From assembly GCF_004337985.1 (NCBI RefSeq), contig NC_043742.1:5135259-5199258 (forward strand): a stretch of DNA of 64,000 nucleotides. Reading direction: 5' to 3'. This document shows, in pieces, positions 1 through 9,660 of the stretch. Origin of the DNA: Pyricularia pennisetigena (Eukaryota; Ascomycota; Sordariomycetes; Magnaporthales; Pyriculariaceae). The notes under the pieces were generated by a model. It searched no databases. It saw nothing but the letters and a program-made list of their open reading frames with translations, and was not told the DNA's origin. The first letter of the stretch is position 1. Each line of letters opens with the position of its first letter. Made by a program: the position numbers and the translations under genes.

Positions 1-83
1 GCAGCTGGACGCGTCTTGAACACGCGCTCGCACAGACCCGAGGCGCCCCGTTGCAAGGGTTCAGGGATCGCAACAGCCGTCAT
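1..83 (-). CDS. Possible 5' end of a gene running off the window (partial)
   Basis: On the minus strand an ATG at 81-83 opens a frame of 27 codons without a stop to the window edge (begins M-T-A-V-A-I-P-E-P-L). The stretch is GC-rich like the coding exons nearby, and the start would be divergent from the plus-strand gene at 327 with a 243 bp shared upstream region. The plus strand is also open here (frame 1, to a TAA at 124-126), so the same bases could instead be the last codons of a gene ending in the window. I recognise no family in either reading. The next scaffold sequence to the left would decide. Confidence 0.25.
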   Translation of the reverse strand, partial: MTAVAIPEPLQRGASGLCERVFKTRPA

Positions 84-326
84 CTCTAGGCATCCCAAGT
101 ACCTGCAAGGTACCACGCACCAGTAAGAAAACACCAACAGGGTACTGAATGACGGGTGACATCAATTTCAGGCACTAATTCTATAGGCGATTGTCATTCC
201 CCAACTACACCACACTACCAGGACGCTCTCTTTGCCCAGTTCAATCATCTGAAACCATAGATTCTTAATAAGTCAGCGGGACTGAACGTAGCATTCAAAG
301 AAAAAAAAAATTCCCTCGCGGCAATC

Positions 327-1201
327 ATGAATCTCAACCTTTCAGCATCGCTAAACATTTTCAAACTGGTTGCAAATCCTGCACTGTGCCTGCCTCACAC
401 AACAGTTAATACCTTCAATGACTTGCCATTGCCTCTAGGCAAAGCATTCAAAGGCGGCAAAGATGGGGCCGAGGTTGACATAAAGGCTGTTGTTCTGGAT
501 AAGGATGACTGCTTTGCATACCCAGAAACAAACGTCATACACGAGCCTTACAAGGTAAACATCATGTCGGCATTTTCTTTCCTCTTTTTTATTTTTTATT
601 TTTTTTTATTTACTATTTTTTTGTTCTTCCTCCGAAAAACCCCCCCTTCGCCTCAGCCTCTCCACTGTAGAGTCAACCTAACCGTAGATGCAACCAGGAC
701 CGATTCGCAGCCCTCAAGGCAGCATATCCTGGCCGCCGGCTTCTCATCGTCTCCAACACAGCGGGCGCGCTGAGCCATGACCCAAAGAGGAAGCTAGCCC
801 AGGAGCTCGAGGAAACTACCGGGGTCGTGGTTCTCTCGCACAAGACCAAGAAGCCCGGCTGCGGCAGCGAGATCATGGAGTACTTCCGCGCCCATCCGGA
901 TACGGGCGTTACCTCACCCGCCCAGATCGCCGTTGTCGGCGATCGCCTCTCGACCGACATGATGCTGGCCAACATGATGGGCAGCTGGGGTGTATGGGTC
1001 AAGGATGGGGTGGCACCTATGCAGAAGAAGAGCATTGTAAGTTTTCTCTCTCTCACTCACACACACACACACAGTCTCCGTCCGTTGAAGCTTTGGCGCC
1101 TAATTGATCATCTTTAGTTTTCCCGGCTCGAGCATCGCTTGATGCCATTTCTTCTCAAAAGGGGTTACTCGGCCCCACAACCACAAAGTCCTTTCGAATG
1201 A
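327..1201 (+). CDS. GEP4: Mitochondrial phosphatidylglycerophosphatase (GEP4 family, HAD phosphatase)
   Basis: Exons 327-554, 698-1036 and 1118-1201 give 216 aa. Gep4 dephosphorylates phosphatidylglycerophosphate to phosphatidylglycerol on the matrix side of the mitochondrial inner membrane, a step of cardiolipin synthesis. The HAD motifs are visible: motif I DKDDC at residues 58-62 (nucleophile Asp58), motif II with Ser95-Asn96 in IVSNT, a lysine-rich motif III near 125-128 (HKTKK), and motif IV VVGDR..TD with Asp158 and Asp163. The block LDKDDCFAYP..N..HEPYK is typical of the family. Intron 1 (555-697) and intron 2 (1037-1117, starting GTAAGT and holding a CA microsatellite) both join exons in phase 0. 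Yeast Gep4 is 185 aa, so this is slightly longer. Poly-A lies just before the start. Family assignment is firm; exon borders fit both frame and consensus. Confidence 0.93.
1058..1073. repeat. (CA)n microsatellite in GEP4 intron 2
   Basis: About eight CA units sit inside the second intron of the GEP4 gene, close to its 5' splice site. Length polymorphism between strains is likely, with no expected effect on the protein. Confidence 0.8.
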
Positions 1202-2236
1202 GGTAGGCTTAGCCAGGGACGAGATACATCTAGACTAGGTATTGTTTAATGCAACTATAGACTTCGCTATTCTCCATCATGCTGCTGGCTATGTTGCAAG
1301 TATAGTACTGTGCTTGTGCCTTAGGCCTCGAAAAACCAAGAGGGTATTTTTTCTACACACGCCCCTCGTGCGCTTGATTATCATTCAGATCATCCGGACA
1401 CTCGTGGCTTTTTGTATGTAGGTAATCTCACGCAGCATTATCCAGTTGGGCTTCCTGAGCAATTTGCCCCATTGGCGTTGACTATGAGCACGTATGAGAG
1501 CTGGTAATTTCCACGGTAGGTCATGACAATAAGAAAGGTTCTATTCAGCTAGACGAGACTCAATCAACGAAGTGGTTGAGACACATCAATGAGCTTGAGT
1601 GTCTTCAAGCCTGGCATAGTTGTAATGACAGCATTTCGCCATGACTTGGACGGAAGGGACAGTCGGATAGAATATCACAGTCCTGCATTAGGAATTCCCG
1701 CTTAGACCTAGCCCCCAATTATAGAGAGTAAGGCTCGACTGCTTGAAATGGAGTAGAACAAGTGCGTCACTCGCCCAGTATTACATGGTGAAAGGAACAG
1801 CATCTGAAGCACCAGTACCAAGGCGTTTCGTTCATAAGCAATTCAGCCTGGTCTGAACCTGCTCTGTACGTTAATCACGCTCATCGGTCTATTCTCAGTC
1901 TCGAATGAAGCGTGCGCGTGACTGAAGGGCACTTATCTCAGCAGACCAACAACGCACAAATCCATCCACTTAACCGAACTTATTTTGGTGTAGAGTCTTT
2001 ACTCATTTCATTTTGACCTTGGATCTTCTTACAACCAGCTCTTTGCTCTGAATAGCCGGAATCCCGACTGCACTCGTCTCCATCCATATTCAGCGTTTGT
2101 GTGTGGCGCCAACCCCCAGACTCATACAAAGGTTCTGCCTCTTACGATTTCTTGCCAACAAAGCGCTGCTCTTGACTTTGTTTTCAGAATCGATTTGACA
2201 AGAAGGCTAGGGAAACAAACAAGAAAAGAAAAAAAA
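1202..2236. other. Intergenic: GEP4 3' side and upstream of the 411-aa gene
   Basis: About 1 kb with no frame I can support as coding. It must contain the GEP4 terminator and the promoter of the next plus-strand gene. The last 30 bases before that gene's ATG are purine- and A-rich. No tRNA, repeat or transposon signature was seen. Confidence 0.6.
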
Positions 2237-3678
2237 ATGGTTGGAGCTCAGTGGTCGTTGGAGGAAGAGCGATGCTTCTGGCAGCGCGTCATCCCCATCT
2301 CGCCATCCCGAGCCGGCATCGACGTCTCCACACGCGACGAGAACAAATGGAAGGAGCTTGTCCCTCTGATGGAGAGTTGGATGGGAAAAGAGGCTCGGAG
2401 GAAGTATACTGCTCAAATGCTTTGTGAGTTTGTCCAGAAATGCTTACCAAAGGCCAAGTTTTTGCATTGCTGACCTTTCTCGGGCTTTGTTTGCAACATC
2501 TACACTGCATCTGCAGATGAACACTGGTACCAGAATTACCAGCGCAGTTACTCTCCAAATGCCTACCAGTTTGTCCGCACATATCTCCTCAGCATTGGCG
2601 GTACGTAACAGAGAAGAATGTCACGAGCAAGAAAACCACGCCAGCTGGGATTCGCTATATTGGTAAAAACAACATGGCAAACTAGATGCTAGTACTGACA
2701 CAAGGACTCGCAGAGGACCCCGAAGCACCCCGTCCAAGCAGGCCCGGCAGCTCCAGCAGACGTGGTGGCGTCAGGAAGATAGTTAGAGGGACCAGCAGCC
2801 GCGGCAACAGAAGCAGTCTTCAGTCTCTTAGGGAAAGCCGCAGTGGCAGTGGTCGATCCACCATGAGCTCGTCGTCGCCACGCAACGGTGTCAACGATGT
2901 CAACACCAGGCGTTCCGAGACCGAATCTCTAGATGCTGCTCCGTCGACAGCTATCAACCACCAAACATACCACACATATCCCACAACTGGTCTGTCCCAC
3001 CGACAGTTGCCGTTTGCAATCATGGACACGGAGCAATCCGGCCATGGCTTCGCAGCCATGCCAACACCGGGACCACAGTCCTTTTACAACGCTGCCCCAC
3101 ACTCCACAGACAGCGACATTCGAGAGGCGGCGCTCCGTCTCACAGAGCTAGCGGCCTCGCGCCAGATAATCAGGCCGAGAGCGGACGGTAGCGAGCATAG
3201 CGGCAGTTACTTTGGCAGTGTGGCCAGTGGCGGTAGCGGTAGCGGTGACGGCGAATACGGGCATACAGCGAACGTCCACGGCCATTACCGGCAGTTACAC
3301 GAGGCTGCGAACGGATACGGAGCGGCTCCTGCTCTGTACCATGCTCATGGTGAGCACTTTGCATACCCCAGCTCCGTGCCTGTGGTGGGCGTATATAATT
3401 CCGCACATCAGGGAATGGCTCCTGGAATCATGGGACGAGGCCCGGTTCATGGCGGCCCGTACCAGCTCCCTCCGCCTCTACCGCCGCGGCCACTCGCACA
3501 TTGTGAACAATACTCTACGATTCAAGGGGTCTTTTCCCGCGGGGGCTTCGATCCCAGGCCGACCGAGGGGCCGCCAAACTCTGGACAAATGCTGCATGGA
3601 CAGTCGGTGCAGAACGAGAACGTCCAGGAAATGTCCATAAAAGACTGTACCGGTAGCGATGATTCAGGACAACGTTGA
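2237..3678 (+). CDS. Conserved fungal protein of unknown function, Trp-rich N-terminal domain and low-complexity tail
   Basis: Exons 2237-2423, 2517-2600 and 2714-3678 give 411 aa. The N-terminal ~95 residues look folded: they begin M-V-G-A-Q-W-S-L-E-E-E-R, then have spaced Trp/Tyr residues (KWKELVPLMESW, YEHWYQNYQRSY), loosely like a Myb/SANT-type helical domain. I cannot name a family and do not claim DNA binding. The remaining ~310 residues are rich in Ser, Gly, His, Pro and Arg, with a Gly/Ser stretch and a proline run (QLPPPLPPRP), so they are probably disordered. The first intron ends CTGCAG and restores a Tyr codon across the junction; the second begins GTACGT and ends CTCGCAG. The A-rich bases before the chosen ATG fit a fungal start context; an in-frame ATG at 2099 gives a less likely extension. 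Confidence 0.7.
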
Positions 3679-4109
3679 GGCAGCCGGGAGACAAAGCCGT
3701 GCGTGGATTGATTTGTGAGATGCCTTGGGGTCACTTGATTCATGGAAGGATGAAAAAGACAGTAGTACGCCTTGCAATTTGTATTATTATTATTGTTGTT
3801 TGCTTAAGCAGCTCAGATGATTTTTTATTACAGAAATTGCATTGCCAGAACTTTCCTTGTAAACGAGGAGCCCAAGAAAACATTGCTTCTCCACTACTGC
3901 AGGCACCGTTAGTCATCAGAAGCGACCAATTGACGGCTTCTCCATCTCAATCTTACTTACATGTGCTCTCTTGCACCTACCCTGTTGTTGAGGCAGCTGC
4001 CTAGGTACCTTCCCTAGCTACGAGCCTAGGTAACAAAAGCTAGATTCATCAGCAGCGCAAAACATCACATCTGACCATCCAGGAGGGGGAAAAAAATCAA
4101 AAAAAATCA
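3679..4109. other. Intergenic with paired CCTAGG motifs upstream of the CutC gene
   Basis: About 430 bp holding the 3' side of the preceding gene and the CutC promoter. Two palindromic CCTAGG cores lie at 4000-4005 (within CCTAGGTACC) and 4025-4030, about 80-110 bp before the ATG. The same motif recurs in other gene-free parts of the window. A-runs immediately precede the start codon. Confidence 0.5.
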
Positions 4110-5000
4110 ATGAATCACCTCGAGGTCCCCGTCTTCTCGCCCTCGTCGGCCCGCCAGGTCGCGGCTCTAGGTGCCCACCGGATCGAGCTCAACGCGGCCG
4201 GGTCCTACGGCGAAGGTGGCCTCACGCCGTCGCTGGTCGAGCTCTCAGACCTGCTGTTATCGACGACCGCCGCCGCCACTACCACCAGCCACACCCACAG
4301 CCACCAGCGTCTGCCAGTCCGCGTTATGATCCGGCCGCGGGGACCCCCACCTGCTCCATCTGCCGACTTCATCTACACGGCCCAGGAGCTGGAGGCCGGG
4401 ATGCGGGATGCCATCGTCGCCTTCAAGGAATCCAACCTGCTGGACGCCGAGCTGGGAGACGGTTTCGTCTTTGGCGTCCTGAAGCAGCAGTCATCAGCAG
4501 ACGAGCTTGGTGGCGACGACGACGCGGGCCGTAGTCTCGTCGCCATCGACGTGGACCGCAACCGGGAGCTCGTGCGACTCGCCCAGCCCTTCACCTGCGT
4601 GCTCCACCGCGCCTTTGATGACGTCGTGGGCTCCACCGACAGGGAAGAGGCGGCGCTGGCGCGGGCGCTCAACGACGTCGTCGCCTGCGGCTTCGGCGGC
4701 ATCCTCACGTCTGGTGGGCCGGGTAACGCGCCTAACAACGTCGAGACGCTGCGATGCATCGTCCGCCTGGCAAGCGCTAGGAACATCGAGATCATCGCCG
4801 GCGGCGGCGTCCGCGCTCGGAACGCCCAGGGGGTCATCCGGGATGCGCTCAGGGCACAGGGCTCGAGTGATTGCGGCGACGGGGTGGTGCGGTGGCTGCA
4901 TTCTTCGTGTCTGGCTTCGAGCGCAGTAAGAGGCGGCGGTGATCGAGAGATTGACAAGTCCGAGGTGACGAGCCTGTTGCAAGTGCTGAGACACGGCTGA
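4110..5000 (+). CDS. CutC family copper-homeostasis-like TIM-barrel protein
   Basis: A single exon of 296 aa. CutC proteins are TIM barrels linked to copper homeostasis; their biochemical reaction is not well settled. Family blocks appear in order: LEVPVFS at the N-terminus (strand 1), RIELN then GEGGLTPS (residues 24-41), VMIRPRG, a long helix after the F-I-Y-T segment, VFGVL, VAIDVDRNRELV, VLHRAFD, ALNDVVACGFGGILTSGG, IEIIAGGGVRARN, and WLHSSC near the C-terminus, where bacterial members have a His-Ser pair. The Cys that often follows RIEL in bacterial CutC is Asn here, and HRAFD is preceded by CVL rather than a Thr-Phe pair. Length is slightly above the bacterial ~250 aa because of Ser/Thr/His and Asp-Gly inserts. 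No intron was seen. Confidence 0.9.
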   Translation: MNHLEVPVFSPSSARQVAALGAHRIELNAAGSYGEGGLTPSLVELSDLLLSTTAAATTTSHTHSHQRLPVRVMIRPRGPPPAPSADFIYTAQELEAGMRDAIVAFKESNLLDAELGDGFVFGVLKQQSSADELGGDDDAGRSLVAIDVDRNRELVRLAQPFTCVLHRAFDDVVGSTDREEAALARALNDVVACGFGGILTSGGPGNAPNNVETLRCIVRLASARNIEIIAGGGVRARNAQGVIRDALRAQGSSDCGDGVVRWLHSSCLASSAVRGGGDREIDKSEVTSLLQVLRHG

Positions 5001-5081
5001 GGCCATGCATATACATGCCTGCCTTCTAAATACACACCACCTCTCTCGCTATACCCATTGCCGGCATGTGTCGATATCTCT

Positions 5082-5107
5082 CAGCAGCAGCAGCAGCAGC
5101 AGCAGCA
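5082..5107. repeat. (CAG)n trinucleotide repeat downstream of CutC
   Basis: About eight and a half CAG units lie ~80 bp after the CutC stop codon, probably in its 3' untranslated region. Confidence 0.85.
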
Positions 5108-5807
5108 ACTCGTCTGCATCCCTATTGCCTACCTTGCATTTCCATCCTCTCGGTTTGATTCGCTCAGGCGTATCTCTTTTTTTTTTCACCAGATGGTGCT
5201 TGAGCCCCTTCTAAATGATCCCAATCGTGCCAAGCGATGGCTGAAAACACCAACACCGCATGTTTCGAGATGCGCCACGCCCACAGATCCATAGCCCGCA
5301 CTCGCCCCGGCCCGACCGCCCCGCCCCAGCGAACTGATCACTCCAAGACGGGACGCTAAATTACAGTCTATGCTCATTCTGGGTCTTCGAACATCAACCC
5401 CCATCGGTGTGGACGTAAGGAAAAAGCCTTGGTTGAGGAGGTTTGTAGGGTGCGAGACTAGTGACTGCAGCATGGATGTCAACGAAAAGAAAACATGGGT
5501 GAGAAATCGCCCGGGCCGTTTGTCATTATGGCTGGGCGCGGTTGGACATTGCGGCAAGAACCGAAACGGGGTGGTCCGTTGGCCATTGACGTGGGTGCAA
5601 CACGAGGCTTGCAAATGTATACAAACGGCTCCGCAACCCCTACCCATTACCAGGCGAGTAACAGATACGTGAAACATGGCGTCCAGTTTGGGACCGGCGA
5701 CATAATGCCGCACCTGCTACGATATCCCTCTCTCGGCGTCGTAATGTCATCCATCTGCAAGATGTGGCAAGCATAAGGTATGACATGCTTAGCCGCGATA
5801 ATGTCTC

Positions 5808-5829
5808 TTTTTTTTTTTTTTTTTTTTTT
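5808..5829. repeat. T22 homopolymer tract
   Basis: An uninterrupted run of 22 T in non-coding DNA, one of many similar tracts in the window. Confidence 0.9.
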
Positions 5830-6301
5830 GTTCTCTTTTGCCACAGAGCCAAGCGAAACATGGCATGTCGACAGTGCATAGCCGTGGCCAAAGGGCGCGT
5901 CCCATTGTCTCGCGGGCGGCCAAGAACCCAAGAATCCCCCTGGAATGCTTGATCCAAACTTAAGGAATCACCGAGACGTCATCCAGTAATCCCTTCCAGC
6001 CCATCGTGCTATAGTGACGTTCACCTACCAGTGGCGAGCAAACCAAAAGATATTTGCAAGACTGCCTGTTGTGGAGTGACGACTAGCCATCTAGGTTAGT
6101 TGCTATTGGCCTTCCTGTCTGTTATAGCTGCCCACGGGTAAGGAGAACCCCCCACTTTGATGTCCAAGGCATCATCACAGATCAAGCAGAGATTCTAAAC
6201 TTAGTCTGACAGGTGTCACCTGTTACATTACTTATATTTGGGTATCAAAAGCGCACTATAGAGCACAAATACAAAGTAATGGGCAAGGTCAAGGCTGGCC
6301 C

Positions 6302-6333
6302 NNNNNNNNNNNNNNNNNNNNNNNNNNNNNNNN
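6302..6333. other. Assembly gap (32 N)
   Basis: A run of 32 undetermined bases in the intergenic stretch. It does not interrupt a supported gene. Confidence 0.99.
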
Positions 6334-7193
6334 CCGATCATGGATTGTGTTCCATAGCCACCACTCTGCTTCCACCATCCAGCTCCGCTGCAGAACGATC
6401 AGGAACCCCTGCCAGTCCCATGTTTCAGCCACGAGCATCAACCACGTCATGGATTCCTCCCCCCTTGAGCAATCTATCTTGCTCGGTTTCCATCTCTTGG
6501 AAAATTTTGTACAGGAACCAAATGTTTGCCTTTAACTAGCCAAAGACTGGGTTCCGTTGTAACCTCAAGACCCTTGTGCAAGCCATATCGCCGACAAACT
6601 GCTCCAAAATAGACTTAAAACTTCAAAGCTTAAAACGACGCAAAGAAACAACAACTCCTGGCGCACCGGATCCCTGTGAAGGGCCTGGCTGCGCATGCAG
6701 AAATGGGAAATGGGGGCTTGCTTCGAAATGATGTATATAGAGTAGCAATAAGGAAACAGCAGACAGGAAACACAATGAAACAAGTTACAAATGAGAAGGA
6801 GAAAAAAGAGTACAAAGCAGGTGATAAAAAGACCAGTGCTAACTGGCAAGAATCAAAATGTTTCGTAAAAGTGCCTTGCAATCAACGTGTTGATTGGTGG
6901 TGATTACATATCAGACCAGCCATAATGAGTGACTTGAAAGGGGGTTGAAGTGAAAATAGACGCGGATAATGCGTAAGAATAAAAGTTTAAGAGGAAAAAA
7001 AAAATGGTTGGCGGACTGCAGCAAATTGGCACCAGCTTCAAGGATCAATGCTTCTAATGATTGTATGATGGGGTCGGCCGTAAGGATCGTTAAATGAACG
7101 TCTTATCGTAAGGACTCTGTGAGGGTGGGCGGCAGAGTTCTGTATGACAGTGTGGAGCGATGTGTGGTCGTTTGCAATGCCGTTTGCCCGAGA

Positions 7194-9660
7194 TCAAGGC
7201 TTGAAGACGGCATTGGTGAGAAAGATTTCCCCTTCGACTGCGGTAACAGGCGCGGGTTTTGGCTTGATCGAGGACCTCCGCTGCTTAAGCGTGGCAGCAG
7301 TTGGGCGGACAGGTGATGAGGTCTTGATGCTTGAGATACTGTTGTCCGACGACTTCTTGGACAGGCTGTTGAGCATTTCGTGGCTGCGGGCACGGTGCAC
7401 GTTACGAAGTTCATCCTCGGAAAGATTTTCGTCAGGTTGCTCCTGCTTTTCAGCTGGTGCGCCATCGTTGGTGCTCATCTTGGTGAACTCGTTCTCAACG
7501 TCTGCCAAGAGTGCATAGACATCATCGCCGGCATAGACGCGAATGCTCTCAACGGCACGGCGGTGTGCCTCAACCTCCTCGGCGGTGGCAGTCTCTTCGC
7601 CGATTGGCTGCTCCATAATGGTAGAGGGCACAAAGCGCTTCGGCGAAGGAGATTGCTGAGCCGAGGAGATGTAGATTTGCTGCCGAGTTGGGCTCCTGGG
7701 AGGGGTCGAAATGTTGCCAGCACCGTTGCTTGCCAGGCAGTGAGGCGATCTAATGCCAATTGCCATTTGCAAGCTCTCGCTGACACCATGCACACTTCCA
7801 GGGCTCAAGGGCATCGTGGCCGCGGCGGCAACGTGCTCGAGCAGCTTTTGCCGCACTCGAGTGCGCCTATTCTCGGCTTGCTCAAGTTTGCCAACCCAGT
7901 CGTCGATCGAGTTGTCGAGCTCGGCAAGTGCTTCCTCCTGCTTGAGCATCGAGTCATGGCTAAACTTGGCAAAGCGAGGCGATCTCAGATACTGGCAGAT
8001 TCGTGCATGCAGGTTGCGTCGTCCAGCCCGAAGAGAATTGTAAGTGCGACGGAGATACTCGGTGCGCTCGTCCAATTGGCGTAGTTCCTGTATATATGGT
8101 CGCTCGTTAATCGGGGTTTCCCCGTGTCAAATTAAGATTTGGATCGGCACGGATTGACCACTATGACTTACCCTGGACAGAGCCTCAACGTCCTCCTTCC
8201 TAAGGACCTCGAATCGTGCAGCTTGCTGCAACGCCTGTTTCTGCAGTGCAACTGCCTCATTGTGTGGCAGCGTGTTGGGCGCTTCTGTCGACTTCCAGCC
8301 TTGAGGCAGGCTCTCAAACGCACGCCTGTCGGCACTCCTGCTCCTCTTGGATATAGATCGGCCCACAACAATACCCCCGGGTATTATGTCGCATCTTTTG
8401 CGTGGACGACCCCGCTCCATGATGCTGCCTGACGATTCCGATTGGTTCCTCTTATGTCCACTGGCATTGTGATAAACAGGAGGCCGAGTCTCGGAAGCGA
8501 AAGCAACAGGTGTCGAGTTGGCAGTCGAGGAGGCGCCTTTTGGAGTGGCGCTGAGGTCGAGGAATGTTGTCTCTTTGTGCTCAGTCAGAGGCGTCATCGT
8601 AGATGAGCTCTCCCATGGCTTCGGCGAGGCTCGACATTCGATGGGGGCTGTCACGGGAGTCGGCACGGTCGAGTTCGTGTGGACGGTCGATGCTGATCTC
8701 GGGGTTGTCAAACTAGACGACAGAGGAGTGTATGGTGTGCGCATCACGGGAGACTCGTCCGTTCTGGTCGATCGAGGGGCAGTGCTTGACTCGATTGGGG
8801 TGCTGCCAGCTCGTGAGCGATTCAAGGACCTCTGCCGGTTGAGTCTCGGTACAGGGACACCCTGAGCGGGAATGACTAGCGGTGCCAGGCTTTTTGGCGA
8901 TAGAGGCGATCGGCTCTTGGGGATGTTGGCTGGGCTTCCAGATTCGCTGCTGCTGCCGAGCTCAGTGACTTCCTCAACGAGAGACGGCGTAGGAATCATG
9001 ACTTCTGCGAGGTGGTGGTGCTTCCAGTTCTGTCCAGGAGCACTGATGGACCTCTCGTGTAGAGGTGGGCGGCCAGGAATCGTTGCTGTTGCGGAAATAG
9101 CTCGTTAGTCCTGCCCAGTACAACTCTTTGCAGAAGTACGGGTCTATATAAGACGCAGATGGAGAACCTACGAGAGTCCATGGGAACCTCCTGCACCGTG
9201 GTCATGGGGCCGAGCTCCGGTACGCTGACTTTGCGCCGGCGGTTCAGGTTGTGCTCTTTGATCCTTAGCCTCAGTCCGCTTCCAGGCGGTGACTTATCAG
9301 ACTTTTCGCTGTTGCTGGTCTGGTTCATGGCGAGGGCGAAGGCCTGCTCCGGGTCAAGGCCCTTCCCTTGGGCAGCTTGCGGCTGCTCCTTCCGGGGGAA
9401 AAGCTGATACTTGCGTTCTGGCTGGTACATTCTCCAGACGTATGCCTTGTCAGGCTTCTCTGACGGCTTTTGAGCGGAACGCGGTTGTTAGAAGCTAATT
9501 TGGTGTGCACCAGGGGAGATGGATAGAGCAAGTTTTCAATGCTTGCAGCTCGACCTACAGTTTCAGATCGGGATACTGGAGAGCCAGGCATTGTGGCAGA
9601 CTGGCTATGGCTAATATGATCCTGATCCGCCTCCAGCATGCAGTTGACTATATGAGCCAT
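7194..9660 (-). CDS. Uds1 domain protein (up-regulated during septation)
   Basis: Exons on the minus strand 9660-9559, 9466-9172, 9085-8172 and 8087-7194 give 734 aa. The conserved Uds1 domain (about residues 410-540) spans the last junction. It includes the block ELRQLDERTEYLRRTY, then SLRAGRRNLHARICQYL, SPRFAKFS, and a coiled-coil-like LKQEEALAELDNSIDDWVGK followed by LEQAENRRTRVRQKLLEHV. Family members are induced at septation in fission yeast. The N-terminal ~400 residues are Ser/Pro/Thr-rich and probably disordered, with many SP/TP sites. Introns (92, 86 and 84 bp) have consensus ends (GTAGGT, GTAGGT, GTAAGT) and CTAAC branch sites in the first two. A frame extension to an ATG at 9726 would read through a polypyrimidine-CAG that looks like a 3' splice site, so a 5'UTR intron is likely and the ATG at 9660 is preferred. 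Confidence 0.88.

Larger units (their letters stand above)
5001..7193. other. Gene-free stretch between convergent CutC and Uds1 genes
   Basis: About 2.2 kb between the 3' ends of two convergent genes. It contains a CAG microsatellite, a T run, a 32-base assembly gap and many short frames on both strands without family resemblance, so nothing coding is supported. A near-palindromic patch around 5388-5416 reads as similar short peptides on both strands but is too imperfect to interpret. Confidence 0.55.

Noticed and set aside
4373..5035. 220-codon and 170-codon minus-strand frames opposite the CutC gene
   Set aside because: They are antisense shadows of a GC-rich exon. The plus strand carries all the CutC family blocks.
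5388..5416. Near-palindrome giving similar peptides on both strands
   Set aside because: Only about two thirds of positions pair and no second copy was seen; likely chance.
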